The notes under the pieces are model-generated. The model was not told where the DNA came from and searched no databases. It saw only the letters and a program-made list of their open reading frames with translations. This document shows positions 1 to 52,849 of a stretch of 64,000 bases of DNA, piece by piece; the first letter of the stretch is position 1, and every line of letters starts with the position of its first letter. The position numbers and the translations under genes are program-made. The stretch spans positions 21,172,038-21,236,037 of the forward strand of contig NC_092098.1 in NCBI RefSeq assembly GCF_045679555.1, in the 5' to 3' direction. Source of the stretch: Salvelinus alpinus (taxonomy: Eukaryota; Chordata; Actinopteri; Salmoniformes; Salmonidae).

Positions 1-605
1 TGCTGGCTAAGGCTGTGAGTGAGGCTCAGCTCTCTGAGTAGAAACTTCCTCACAACAGCCTAACTACCAATACTGAGGATTCTGAAGTGGCTGTGTCCCT
101 GCTTTAGACTAGATTATTAATTAAGGAATTCATATGATTTAGAATTGTTCAGTGCACAGGTGTATTACATCACATCTTGCCAAGGCCACATACAGTATGC
201 ACATTATACCAAACCACCAGTAAAGCGAAACCACTTCAAAGTAATCTGAGTTTGTTGTTTCTATAGGCCTACTTCATGAGGCAGCATCTCAACCTATGGT
301 AAGCCTATTCATATTGTGGTAGTGGGATGCATTCATGGCAGTCTTCTATAGCTTCCACCTGAGTGAGTGGGATGTCTTTGTTATGTCAAAGAGATTCATT
401 GTAGTCTCGACTGAGTCTTGAGTCTGTTGGTGGATATGTTAAATAGGGAGTGTAATCTATGTGATGTGCCAGCCACCAGCGCTCTCAATTCTCAGCGAAC
501 TGGGCGTGCCTTGCAAGACCCAGGCTCTGATGGGTTACAACAGATGAACTTAGCTCATGAGCATCTACAAGTTATATTCTTCAAGAATTCATGGATTTAC
601 AAAAG
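1..605. other. Upstream intergenic DNA with a duplicated repeat flank
   Basis: No gene is seen. Positions about 467-600 closely match 52,717-52,850 (both carry a stretch reading tctcagcgaactggg followed by a shared tail). Both segments lie immediately left of a Tc1-like copy of the same family, so this block is either part of an older repeat or a duplicated segment. The small open frame at 418-687 runs across this repeat and is not supported as a gene. Confidence 0.5.
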
Positions 606-1752
606 TATGTATACAAAAGTATGTGGACACCCTGTTAAATTAGTAGATTTGGCTATTTCAGCCACACTGTTGCTGACAGGTGTATAAAATCAAGCACACA
701 GCCATGCAATCGCCATAGACAAACATTGGCAGTAGAATGGCCTCACTGAAGAGCTCAGTGACTTTCAACGTGGCATCGTCATAGGATGCCACTTTTCCAA
801 TAAGTCAGTTCGTCAAATTTCTGCCCTGCTAGAGCTGCCCCAGTCAACTGTAAGTGCTCTTATTGTGAAGAGGAAACTTCTAAGAGCAACAATGGCTCAG
901 CCAACAAGTGGTAGGCTACACAAGCTCACAGAACGGGACCGCTGAGTGCTGATGCGCATAGCACGTAAAAATCGTCTGTTCTCTGTTGCAACACTCACCG
1001 CCAAGTTCCAAACTGCCTCTGGAAGCAATGTCAGCACGAGAACTGTTCATCGGGAGCATCATGAAATAGGTTACCATAGCCAAGCAGCCGCACACAAGCC
1101 TAAAATCACCATGCGCAATACCAAGCATCGTCTGGAGTGGTGTAAAGCTCGCCGCCATTGGACTCTGGAGCAGTGGAAACGCGTTCTCTGTAGTGATGAA
1201 TCACGCTTCACCATCTGGAAGTCCGCCGGACAAATCTGGGTTTGGCAGATGCCAGGAGAACGCTACCTGCCGGAGTGCATAGTGCTGACTGTAAAGTTTG
1301 GTGGAGGATAAATAATGGTCTGGGGCTGTTTTTCATTAGTTCCAGTGAAGGGAAATCTTAACGCTACAGCACACAATGAAATTCTAGAGGATTTCTGTGC
1401 TTCCAACTATGTGCCAACAGTTTGGGAAAGGCTCTTTCCTGTTTCAGCATGACAATGCCCCCATGCACAAAGCGAGGTCCATACAGAAATGGTTTGTCAA
1501 GATCACTGTGACTGAACTTGACTGTCCTGCACAGAGCCCTGACCTCAACCTCATTGAACACTTTTGGGATGAACTGGAAGCAAGTTCCCGCAGCAATGTT
1601 CCAACATCTAGTGGAAAGCCTTCCCAGAAGAGTGGAGGGTGTTATTGCTGCAAAGGGGGGGGGGGGGGGGGTTAACTCCATATTAATGCCCATGATTTTG
1701 GAATAAGATGTTCGGTGAGCAGGTGTCCACATACATTTGGTAATTTATTGTA
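606..1752 (+). mobile_element. Tc1-like transposon, family with AAAGTATGTGGACACC ends
   Basis: The left end carries AAAAGTATGTGGACACC near 615 and the right end carries its inverted counterpart GGTGTCCACATACATTTGG near 1,722. The size, about 1.15 kb, suits a degraded Tc1 element. The same family occurs again at 41,596-42,742 (minus strand) and 52,850-53,842 (plus strand). The interior encodes a broken transposase and contains a 17-base G homopolymer at 1,655-1,671. The exact left boundary is uncertain by a few bases. Confidence 0.85.
737..1676 (+). pseudogene. Decayed Tc1-like transposase
   Basis: The protein would be a DDE transposase of the Tc1/mariner superfamily, which cuts and pastes its own element at TA sites. 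Readable pieces lie at 946-1,311 (helix-turn-helix tail and first catalytic region, with LCSDESRF) and 1,397-1,675 (FQHDNAPMH with the second Asp, then SPDLNLIEHFWDEL with the third acidic residue). Stop codons interrupt the N-terminal part, a stop at about 1,309 and a frameshift separate the pieces, and a G homopolymer runs through the C-terminus. All three catalytic regions can be recognised but no continuous frame remains, so the copy cannot make active enzyme. Confidence 0.85.
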
Positions 1753-2159
1753 TCATTCATTTAAAGTCTAAAAATCAATGTATCAATTACAGATTTTCCC
1801 TTTAAGCAAGGATAATTAGTTCATGTTAATAACTAATTAAAATAAACGCCCATACTTTCATTATTATCTTATAATAGGGTAACCCATACCCTACCTAAGT
1901 CCAAAAATGAATGTAGCAGCAATTGCAGATTGCCCCATTGATATTTAATAGGCTTTTATCAGAAGCTTTCAATAAAAACTCATAACGTATAGAGGTGCAA
2001 GTATTCCATATTATTATACATCTTGTGCTATTAAATTGATTATCTGTTATTTCAAATAAAAATAAAAATACATTGCAACTGGCTCGTTCTTCTCTTTCAT
2101 AATGTTAATTAACCAGATCAATTAATGTTTTATTGAATGCCTAAATCTTGCTTCCCAGA
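1753..2159. other. AT-rich intergenic stretch
   Basis: No coding potential, inverted ends or tandem structure were recognised. The sequence is AT-rich with several AATAAA-like runs that have no associated gene. Confidence 0.4.
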
Positions 2160-43854
<41,695 letters not shown>

Positions 43855-44149
43855 CCCAGACATCCCCACATCCCTGGAAGACAGCCACAACAACCAGGGT
43901 TAACCCCCCTCAACCTCTCTCTTTCACTCAATCTCACTCTCTCTCTGCATGCCCACATCTACCTCTAAGGACCTTCTCTCATGCAAAATAGTTTGTTCAG
44001 TGATCAAAATAACCATAACATATTCAATAGTTGCATCGTGCAATGCATGTTCATGCTATTTACAGTACTTAAACTCTAGTTCAATAATAGTCTTCTTCTC
44101 CTTGACATTGTTAAAGGAAAGTTATAACATAAATTGAACTGGAGAATAT
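43855..44149 (+). other. cnksr2: Probable proximal 3' untranslated region
   Basis: The sequence follows the favoured stop codon. No further coding exon was recognised downstream. An AATAAA at 47,304-47,309 is a possible distal polyadenylation signal, but several closer AATAAA strings fall inside repeats (for example near 44,560). Confidence 0.35.
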
Positions 44150-44635
44150 AGTGAGGCCAGGATTTAATCAGATTAGCTTTAACCCACGGTAATCAACAAA
44201 CACATAGCTTAATATTGCCTTTGTTTAGGCGATGTCGGAGGTGTAACTGCGTTGAAGCTGTTAAGTCGGTGAGTGGCTGCGCTTGTGGTCATTGTCACGA
44301 AAACCACACCCGTCCTTATGTCCCACCCGCGTTACAAGTTCAGAAGGAGAAAGTGTAGGCTATATAGAAATAATGACACTCAAATTGAAAATCATTCAAC
44401 TAATTAATAATGATTTATATCAGCCTAATCGAGGTATAGATTATATCACACATTCCAGTGTTCAAACTTGTAACACGGCTGAATGGGATTTCTACTAATG
44501 TGACTCAGTGCATCCAATGGCAATGTCCACGAATGCAGTTACACCTCCGACACCGTCTAAATAAAAGCAATATTAAGCTATGAGTTTGTCTGTTAGCGCT
44601 GATCTGATTGAAACATGGCCTGAGTTTTATGGTAT
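44150..44635. mobile_element. Inverted-repeat MITE-like element
   Basis: The segment 44,153-44,300 (CATAGCTTAATATTGC, then GTCGGAGGTGTAACTGC) recurs inverted at 44,510-44,630. The arms are about 120-150 bp with a spacer of about 200 bp. No coding is seen. If the cnksr2 transcript extends this far the element would form a long hairpin in its 3' untranslated region. Confidence 0.7.
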
Positions 44636-45052
44636 TTTCTGCACAGTTCATTGCTGTTTTGCATGAGGAAAATGTTGCCCTATGTGTCTTTATTCCCATC
44701 TCCCTCCACCTATTTCAGCAGCTCTTGAACACACATTCATCTCACTCTGGGTTTCTGTCCACTCCATCTCTCTCACTCTCTCAGAACATTGTCTGTGAAG
44801 GACAGTATTGTTTGACTTATTAAGGCACATAACTTCTAGAAGGCACATAAGACATCCACAGCCTTTTCTGGTTTGATGATATTGGATATTTCGCCTCATC
44901 TGAAAGACTGCATTAGTGGAGCGCCCTTTAACTCACTGCTCACCTGCATGGCCATGTTAGAACCTTCTGCTTCTGTACAGTACTGTCTGTTCTGAAGACT
45001 ATGCCAGGGATGTGTACAGTAACACTACAATGAATCTTGATCTTAAATGAAC
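44636..45052. other. Downstream stretch without recognised features
   Basis: No gene or element was recognised. Confidence 0.4.
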
Positions 45053-45306
45053 TACACTGCTCAAAAAAATAAAGGGAACACTTAAACAACACAATGTAAC
45101 TCCAAGTCAATCACACTTCTGTGAAATCAAACTGTCCACTTAGGAAGCAACACTGATTGACAATAAATTTCACATGCTGTTGTGCAAATGGAATAGACAA
45201 AAGGTGGAAATTATAGGCAATTAGCAAGACACCCCCAATAAAGGAGTGGTTCTGCAGGTGGTGACCACAGATCACTTCTCAGTTCCTATGCTTCCTGGCT
45301 GATGTT

Positions 45307-46022
45307 TTGGTCACTTTTGAATGCTGGCGGTGCTTTCACTCTAGTGGTAGCATGAGACGGAGTCTACAACCCACACAAGTGGCTCAGGTAGTGCAGTTCA
45401 TCCAGGATGGCACATCAATGCGAGCTGTGGCAAGAAGGTTTGCTGTGTCTGTCAGCGTAGTGTCCAGAGCATGGAGGCGCTACCAGGAGACAGGCCAGTA
45501 CATCAGGAGACGTGGAGGAGGCCGTAGGAGGGCAACAACCCAGCAGCAGGACCGCTACCTCCGCCTTTGTGCAAGGAGGAGCACTGCCAGAGCCCTGAAA
45601 AATGACCTCCAGCAGGCCACAAATGTGCATGTGTCTGCTCAAACGGTCAGAAACAGATTCCATGAGGGTGGTATGAGGGCCCGACGTCCACAGGTGGGGG
45701 TTGTGCTTACAGCCCAACACCGTGCAGGACGTTTGGCATTTGCCAGAGAACACCAAGATTGGCAAATTCGCCACTGGCGCCCTGTGCTCTTCACAGATGA
45801 AAGCAGGTTCACACTGAGCACATGAGTACATGTGACAGACGTGACAGAGTCTGGAGACGCCGTGGAGAACGTTCTGCTGCCTGCAACATCCTCCAGCATG
45901 ACCGGTTTGGCGGTGGGTCAGTCATGGTGTGGGGCCGCACAGCCCTCCATGTGCTCGCCAGAGGTAGCCTGACTGCCATTAGGTACCGAGATGAGATCCT
46001 CAGACCCCTTATGAGACCATAT
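45307..46022 (+). pseudogene. Truncated Tc1-like transposase in the palindromic element
   Basis: The frame 45,307-45,825 includes [20 protein letters not shown], an [19 protein letters not shown] helix-turn-helix, a second DNA-binding part and FTDESRF with the first catalytic Asp. It ends at a stop after TLST. A second frame continues to about 46,022 (GGGSVMVWG). It then runs into the inverted arm, so the second Asp and the third acidic residue are missing. The N-terminal DNA-binding half could still be translated in principle (inference). Confidence 0.9.
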
Positions 46023-46353
46023 GCTGACACATGCACATTTGTGGCCTGCTGGAGGTCATTTGCAGGGCTCTGGCAGTGCTCCTCCTTGCACAAAGGCGGA
46101 GGTAGCGGTCCTGCTGCTGGGTTGTTGCCCTCCTACGGCCTCCTCCGCATCTCCTGATGTACTGGCCTGTCTCCTGGTAGCGCCTCCATGCTCTGGACAC
46201 TACGCTGACAGACACAGCAAACCTTCTTGCCACAGCTCGCATTGATGTGCCATCCTGGATGAGCTGCACTACCTGAGCCACTTGTGTGGGTTGTAGACTC
46301 CGTCTCATGCTACCACTAGAGTGAAAGCACCGCCAGCATTCAAAAGTGACCAA
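46023..46353 (-). pseudogene. Second, inverted copy of the transposase N-terminus
   Basis: The minus-strand frame repeats [20 protein letters not shown], the [19 protein letters not shown] helix-turn-helix and a [20 protein letters not shown] segment. It stops where the arm ends, in the middle of the second DNA-binding region. Compared with the plus-strand copy it differs at a few residues (for example FIQDG/LIQDG and RRRGG/RRCGG). Confidence 0.9.
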
Positions 46354-46785
46354 AACATCAGCCAGGAAGCATAGGAACTGAGAAGTGGTCTGTGGTCACC
46401 ACCTGCCAGAATCACTCCTTTATTGGGGGTGTCTTGCTAATTGCCTATAATTTCCACCTTTTGTCTATTCCATTTGCACAACAGCATGTGAAATTTATTG
46501 TCAATCAGTGTTGCTTCCTAAGTGGACAGTTTGATTTCACAGAAGTGTGATTGACTTGGAGTTACATTGTGTTGTTTAAGTGTTCCCTTTATTTTTTTGA
46601 GCAGTGTATAATAAGCAATTGTATTTTTGATGTCTACAATGTTTATGTTATGCATGTGAGAATGGTAAATGAGTTTGTATGTCTGTGTGTTAGGAGAGTG
46701 TACAGTATGTTAATCATATATATTTATTTCATAGACTGGATATCGCACAACTGGTATGTCAGAACAAAATATAAGGAGATATAAT

Positions 46786-47220
46786 TTCAACTTCAGTGTT
46801 GTGCCTCAGAGATTTCTGAAAGTATTACCACTCCAAAACTGGGTGGACATAAATAGTTGATGGCTGCAGGGCGTAATCTCTCTCTTATAATAAACAGAAA
46901 CTGGTGCACAGAGACAGATAGACAGGTGAGGACTGGCAATAATAAACCAGTATTGTAAATTGTGAAGCATTGATCAGAAACACGTGTCTATTTTTGTATG
47001 CATGCTATCTATCCAAATGTTTGTAAATGGTTTTGTATTCCGAGGTGTGTGATCTGAAGACTGCTGGTGTGAACCCATCATTCACTTTGTGTTTCTAAGA
47101 ACTATTTTACATTTGAAGTAAAAGCAACAGGAGAAAGTGTTAGTTTTTGAAGTGTTCTCTGCAGAAAGGTAAATAACTGTATTTATAAACTGTTCATTGT
47201 TTGAGCATGCTTTGTATAAC
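46786..47220. repeat. Local duplicate, copy A (uninterrupted)
   Basis: Blocks here (AACTGGTGCACAGAG, GGCAATAATAAACCAGTA, CTATCCAAATGTTTGTAA, TTTGAGCATGCTTTGT) recur in the same order in 52,634-56,055, where they are split by large insertions. Copy A has single, unduplicated sequence at the hAT-like insertion point (ATTCCGAG at 47,037-47,044) and so works as an empty site. It could be part of a cnksr2 3' untranslated region, but this is not shown. Confidence 0.85.
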
Positions 47221-47594
47221 TTAAACAGAATATCATGCCATTTGAAATCTATGGAAGTCGCACATGTTTGGCGTATCGTGGCTAATTTACTTTTTTATTC
47301 AATAATAAACGATGGCTTGTCCATCTCCTGAACTCTCCCTGAATGGTGAATCCTCCATTTCAAGTATTTTCTTAGGTGCTCTATTCCTGATGCGGGGAAC
47401 ACAGATTGTACAAGATAAAACTATTTTCCTCTGAAAGGTTCTCCCTCAATGTTGGATTTTTCTTTATACTGTATCAGCAGTAAGCATTAATAAGTACTTC
47501 TTACTTGGTAACTCTCATGTTGATACACTATTGAAAAGAACAGAACATTCCCTATAAATCCATCTCTGAACATGGCTGTCAGCCTATCAGGAGG
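47221..47594. other. Downstream stretch with a possible polyadenylation signal
   Basis: AATAAA at 47,304-47,309 is followed by GT-rich text (GATGGCTTGTCC). No gene is seen. Confidence 0.3.
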
Positions 47595-48129
47595 TTGATG
47601 AAGAATCAGCTCAGATTTACAGAGGAGATAGGCAGCACAAGCCTCAAACCAGATATCATTCTCTGGTCTAGAGGCACCAAGCAGGTACAGGTCGTCATCG
47701 AGCTTACAGTGCATTGGGAGGAGAGGATAGAGGAGGCACATGATTGGAAGCTCAAGAAATACCAGTCCCTCATCCTGAGCAGAATGAATGGAGAGCCTCG
47801 AATCTACCAGGGGTGAAAACATTAGTCCTAACAGTTGCAAACAGTTGCGTTTTGCAATGAACACAAACGTTTCTATTGGACAAATGAATGTAGGTCCCTC
47901 CCCGCTTCGTTCCGTATGTTTCCGTTTAAGAAACGTTTTGTAACAGAATCGGCGTAATGAATACGCCCCCAGTTTAGGTCGGTTGCAGGGGCTTCGCAAG
48001 CCAATCACTGGAGAGCCCTGGAGCTGCTCAGCATTGAAGGAGTGGAAAGGAAGAAGCAATTGACTGACGACAGCAAGGAGGCAGAAGTTGCATCCCGTTG
48101 GGAAAAAATCCTAGGTTTTTATGAGGGTT
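47595..48129 (+). pseudogene. Fragment of a retroelement-associated fish ORF, interrupted
   Basis: The plus-strand text at 47,595-47,816 (PDIILWSRG, ELTVHWEERIEEAHDWKLKK, YQSLILS) and at about 48,001-48,129 (HWRALELLSIEGVERKKQL, then SRWEKILGF) reads like consecutive parts of an ORF dispersed in fish genomes, usually with retroelements. A block at about 47,817-47,985 (aatgaatgtaggtccctcc) interrupts it and looks like a short dispersed repeat. The identity of the family is uncertain. Confidence 0.5.
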
Positions 48130-48995
48130 AGGGCATATAAGTTCTTCAGTTAATATCTAAGATTACTTGTTTTGAAGTTAGCCGGTCAAGTTCAAGTTCT
48201 TAAAAAAATGCATTGGACGTTTGTACCTTTGTTGGTCAATTTAATTTGGCTGCACTTGGTTTGAGTTTAACATGCTAATCAGCTTCGGACAGAACAAGAA
48301 ACTTTTGCTCCCTATTTATTTAGATCTATGGGGAGAGCGATGTCTGATCACTGTGAACTTGCAAGACAATCCCGTTGGAGACGGCCAACACTGTTTAATG
48401 AGCTTGTTATTGTTATCAAACTATGCTAATGTGTTTTCTGTTCATTAAGGTTAAGAAAGCCTATGATATATATGTCCTGTAGGCAGCCCTTCCCTTTATG
48501 CACTAGCTAGGCCTACTGCATCTACTGAATCACAGATACATGATTACAAGACTTTTCCCACTCATGTTACCATGAATGTGTTCAATTCAACGTTATGTTT
48601 GTTGAGCCAAGATGAATTATGTTGAGCAGCACTTTTTCTTGGTTCAACACGTTTTGTTTTGTGCAACCAAAACTGTCATATTAATATGACAATACAAACG
48701 TATTTAACTGGACGCTGTAATGTGAAAATGCTCACTACTCTACTTTCAGTGTGTTTTGTTTTGATGGGAGTTGATGCACTAGGCGGGCGCTAACCCAATG
48801 TACTGTATTTCCAAAACATTACACATGTGCACAAGCACCAGCACAGCAAACATCCTCTAGTGACCCCCACAGCTTAGCTAGGTTCATAGACCCATTTTTT
48901 TGTTTACAAGCTAACATCATGTTTGAGTGATGCGTGCGCATGCTAGCAACAAGCCCTGTAGAATGACATACTTAGAAGTGAGTGAGTGATGACCA
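48130..48995. other. Stretch without recognised features
   Basis: No gene or clear element was found. Confidence 0.4.
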
Positions 48996-49116
48996 TGAAA
49001 AACACAAGACTGATGGCTGTAGACACACAAGGCTGATGGCTATAGACACACAAGACTGATGACTATAGACACACAAGACTGATGGCTATAGACACACAAG
49101 ACTGATGGCTATAGCT
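48996..49116. repeat. 23-bp tandem repeat, about 5 units
   Basis: The unit AGACACACAAGACTGATGGC+TAT is repeated with single-base variants (GGCTGATGG, GACTGATGA). It is not coding. Confidence 0.9.
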
Positions 49117-49563
49117 ATGCTCAACAAGTATATTATTCTTCTGGCTTTATCTAGCTCTGTTTGTGATTATTTTACCATGCCTCAATGGCTTGCTAGGTAA
49201 TCAACATTCCAATGACTACTGCAATGTTAATGTAGCTGATAACCATCTGATTATGTGTTTGCTAACTTACATGAGCAGAGCACCATACTATGAATCCAGT
49301 TTGAGGAGTTAGTGAGGTAACTTTGGTCAACTCTGAGTTTAACTCAGGATAACCAGGACCACAAAAGTGGCTCACCTTTTAGCCAGGTACATTTCTATGA
49401 CAAGGAATCCTTCAGAACTAACCTGCTCTGGGGCTGTGGGACGTGTCTAGAATATTCTTGTATTCTGAGAACATGGCAACCATGTTCTGTTATTTGCCAT
49501 TCCCACTGCCTTCAAGCAGCACAGCCTTCCTCAAGTCGTCTTCCTCAGGATGTAAGCAAGACT

Positions 49564-52357
49564 GTGGATGTCTCTGCTATCCCCACAGAATACAATGACC
49601 TCCTGGAAGTGTTCAGTAAGGCACGTGCTACTTCCCTTCCCCCGGACCATCCTTATGATTGTGCCATTGATCTTCTCCCAGGCACTACGCCACCTTGGGG
49701 TCGATTGTATTCTCTGTCTGGACCAGAGACCAAAGCTATGGAGGAGTACATAGAGGAGTCTCTGGCCACTGGGGCCGTCCGTCCGTCTGCATCTCCTGCC
49801 GGCGCAGGGTTTTTCTTTGTGGAGAAGAAGGACAAGACCCTGTGTCCGTGCATTGACTACCGGGGACTTAATGACATTACTGTCAAGAATCGTTACCCCC
49901 TACCTCTCCTCGGTGTTTGAACCTCTCCAGGGGGCCACCATATTTTCCAAGTTGGACCTTCGAAATGCCTACCACCTGGTTTGGATATGCGAGGGGGATG
50001 AGTGGAAGACAGCCTTCAACACAGCCAGTGGACATTATGAGTACCAGGTCATGCCATTTGGACTCACCAACTCTTTTCCAGACTTTGGTCAATGATGTGC
50101 TTCGGGACATGCTAAACCGATTTGTGTTCGTGTACCTTGACGACATCCTGTTTTTTCCCCCAATCTGCACAAGAACATCTTCATGTCAGACAGGTCCTTC
50201 AGCGCCTCCTGGAGAACCAACAGTTCGTGAAAGCCGAGAAGTGTGAGTTCCACCGCTCTACAATCACCTTTCTGGAATATGTCATTGCTGAGGGCAATGT
50301 TCAGATGGATCCTGGAAAGGTGAAAGCAGTGGTGGATTGGCCTCAACCAACGTCCAGGGTGCAGTTGCAACGGTTTCTTGGGTTTGCAAACTTCTACCGA
50401 TGTTTCATTTGGGACTACACCACCCTGGCGGCCCCCCTCTCGGCACTCACCTCTCCCAAGGTACCGTTCAAATGGTCTCCAGCTGTTGACAAAGCCTTTG
50501 TAGACCTGAAGCATCGGTTCACAACAGCACCCATCCTCATCCATCCGGACCCCTCGCGTCAATTTGTGGTGGAAGTGGATGCTTCGAATGTTGGAGTGGG
50601 GACCATCCTGTCCCAGCGATCTGCCCAGGACCAGAAGATTCCTCCCTGTGCCTTCCAGTCCCATTGTCTCAATCCTGCTGAAAGGAACTATGATGTTGGA
50701 AACTGAGATCTCCTGGCTGTGAAGAAGTTGTTGGAAGAGTGGAGGCACTGGCTGGAAGGAGCAGAACAGCCATTCCTGGTCTGGACCGACTATAAAAACC
50801 TGGAAAATCTCCTTACAGCCAAGCGCCTCAACTCCAGGCAGGCCCGGTGGGCCGTCCTGTTCACCAGATTTAACTTCACCATCTCCTACCGCCCTAGGTC
50901 AAAGAATGTGAAGCCTGAAGCCCTCTCCCACCTATACAGTTCCTCTGCCACACCCATGACCTCTGAAACCATTCTCCCTACCGCATGCCTTGCTGCCACT
51001 GTGGATTGGGGTATTGAGAACCTGGTCCGCGAGGCACAAAGCTCTCAGCCTGGACCTGAAAGGGGCTCGGCTAACTGGCCTTTTGTCCCTAATACAGTCC
51101 GGTCCCGGGTCCTGGAATGGGCTCATTCCTCCAGGCTGACCTGTCATCCAGGGTCCCGTCGTACACTAGCCTTCCTCCGACAACGTTTCTAGTGGCCCAC
51201 AATGTTTCCTGACGTCTCTGCCTTCGTCGCCGCATGCACAGTGTGTGCTCAGAACAAGACTCCACGGCAAGCTCCTTCTGGCCTCCTTCAGTCACTACCG
51301 GTCCCTCATTGTCCCTGGTCTAATATATCTCTGGACTTTGTCACTGGGCTCCCTCCGTCTGATGGCAACACTGTCATTATCCAAGGCCGCCCATTTCATC
51401 CGACCCCCAAACTACCTTCTGCCAAGGAAATTGCCCAGCTTATGGTGCAGAATGTCTTCCGGATCCATGGACTCCCGGTAGACATGGTCTCCGATCGGGG
51501 TTCTCGTCTCAGTTCTGGAAGGCATTCTGCACCCTTATTGGGTTGTCGGCCAGCCTGTCATCCAGATTCCATGCCCAAACTAACGGTCAGTCGGAGCTAA
51601 CCAACCAAGACCTGGAGACCACCTTAAGGTGCCTGGTCTCAACCAACCCCACTACCTGTAGCCGTCAACTGGTCTGGGTGGAGTATGCCCGGAACACCCT
51701 TCCCAGTTCTGCCACGGGACTCTCCACTTTCGTGTGCTCCATGGGGTATCAGCCTCCACTCTTCCCGGAACAAGAGCAGGAGGTCAGCGTACTCTCAGCC
51801 CAGATGTTTGTCCGCCGCTGTTGACGTACCAGGAGAAGAGCCAGGGCGGCTATTCTCAAGACCAACTCCAGGTATCGTCGACAAGGGGACGGTCGCCAGG
51901 CCCCAGCTCCCCGCTACCGCATTGGGCAGAGGGTATGGCTTTCCACTCGGGATCTGCACCTTCGGGTCGAGTCCCTCAAGCTGTCTCCCCAGCTCATTGG
52001 TCCTTTTCCCATCTCCAGAGTCCTGAGTTCCACTGCTGTCCATCTTGTGCTACCCCGTACTCTTCGTATTCATCCTACCTTCCATGTGTTTAGGATTAAG
52101 GCTGTGTCTCACTATCCTTTGTAATTCTGTCTCCAGGCCCATCCCTCCCCCCTGGGTTATCGGTGGCCAGCCAGCGTATACGGTGAGACGCCTTCTAAAG
52201 GTTCGACCACGGGGCAGGGGTTTCCAGTACCTGGTTGACTGGGAGGGTTATGGCCCGGAGGAGAGGTGCTGGGTCCCTGCTGAAGACATCTTGGACCCGG
52301 CCCTCATCGGCGACACTCCGGTCAGCCAGGTATGCGCCCAGGTAGGACGCCAGATGG
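49564..52357 (+). pseudogene. Ty3/gypsy pol pseudogene (RT-RNaseH-integrase-chromodomain)
   Basis: The reverse transcriptase is readable in three frames: 49,564-49,917, then 49,912-50,095, then about 50,080-50,160, with the catalytic YLDDIL at 50,130-50,150. RNase H text ([12 protein letters not shown]) is in 50,170-50,703. Premature stops lie at 50,704-50,706 (TGA) and 51,190-51,192 (TAG). The integrase head has CTVCAQNK near 51,235. Core frameshifts lie near 51,385 and 51,505. The chromodomain ([25 protein letters not shown]) is at 52,178-52,310. Four or more frameshifts plus two stops make it dead. Confidence 0.92.
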
Positions 52358-52380
52358 CATCCCTAAGGGGGGAGGGGTAC
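49564..52380 (+). mobile_element. Chromodomain Ty3/gypsy retrotransposon, 5'-truncated and broken
   Basis: An internal region runs from the start of the reverse transcriptase to a polypurine tract (52,366-52,380), followed by an LTR start. The domain order is reverse transcriptase, RNase H, zinc-binding HHCC integrase head, integrase core and a C-terminal chromodomain. Gag, protease and the 5' LTR are missing. 49,117-49,563 just before it shows nothing recognisable. No env-like frame is seen. Confidence 0.93.
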
Positions 52381-52525
52381 TGTCACGCCCTGATCTGTTT
52401 CACCTGTTTCCCGGTTTTTACCCATGCCTGTTTCTGGACTCTGTACATGCCTGCCTGACCATTCTGTCTGTCTTGACCACGAACCTGTGTTTAATGGTCT
52501 CTTGGGAAAAGTCCTTGCACATCAC
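52381..52525 (+). mobile_element. Remnant of the gypsy 3' LTR
   Basis: The sequence TGTCACGCCCTGATCTG directly after the polypurine tract AAGGGGGGAGGGGTAC is the expected start of a 3' LTR. Only about 120-150 bp can be followed. The LTR has the same TGTCACG start as both solo LTRs in this window, but its interior does not obviously match them. Confidence 0.75.
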
Positions 52526-52849
52526 TGGAACATTCATATGAAAACGTTAGATAATGGCGTAATGAGACTCTTAAGGGAACGTTCTCAAAAGTTGTGGGAA
52601 CGTTTGTTGTTAGCTGCGATGTCAGCGCAAAATGTAAGGCAATTACATCTCAACTTTAGTGTTCAGATATTCTGAAGTTCTTAACACTTCAAGACTGGGT
52701 GAACATACAATATATTTACAAAAGTCAGCCCCCAGCACTCTTAATTCTCAGCGAACTGGGTGTGCCTTGCAAGACTCAGATGTGTCACAATAGATGAACT
52801 TAGCTCATAAGCATCTAGTTATATTCTTCAAGAATTAATGGGTATACTA

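Larger units (their letters stand above)
45053..46608. mobile_element. Palindromic (foldback) Tc1-like element with 586-bp arms
   Basis: Both borders are TA-CACTGCTCAAAAAAATAAAG in inverted orientation. The left arm (45,053-45,638) and the right arm (46,023-46,608) are near-identical inverted copies with only a handful of differences by eye. Each arm contains the terminal repeat, the untranslated leader and the N-terminal third of a Tc1-like transposase. The 384-bp centre (45,639-46,022) continues the left-arm transposase. The normal 3' half of such an element (later catalytic residues and 3' end) is absent, replaced by the inverted 5' half. Confidence 0.93.

Noticed and set aside
47487-48059. 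190-codon minus-strand frame
   Set aside because: The plus strand of the same region carries a retroelement-like ORF fragment. The minus frame has no domain and spans a dispersed repeat.
50089-50748. 219-codon minus-strand frame
   Set aside because: It is antisense to the gypsy reverse transcriptase/RNase H region.
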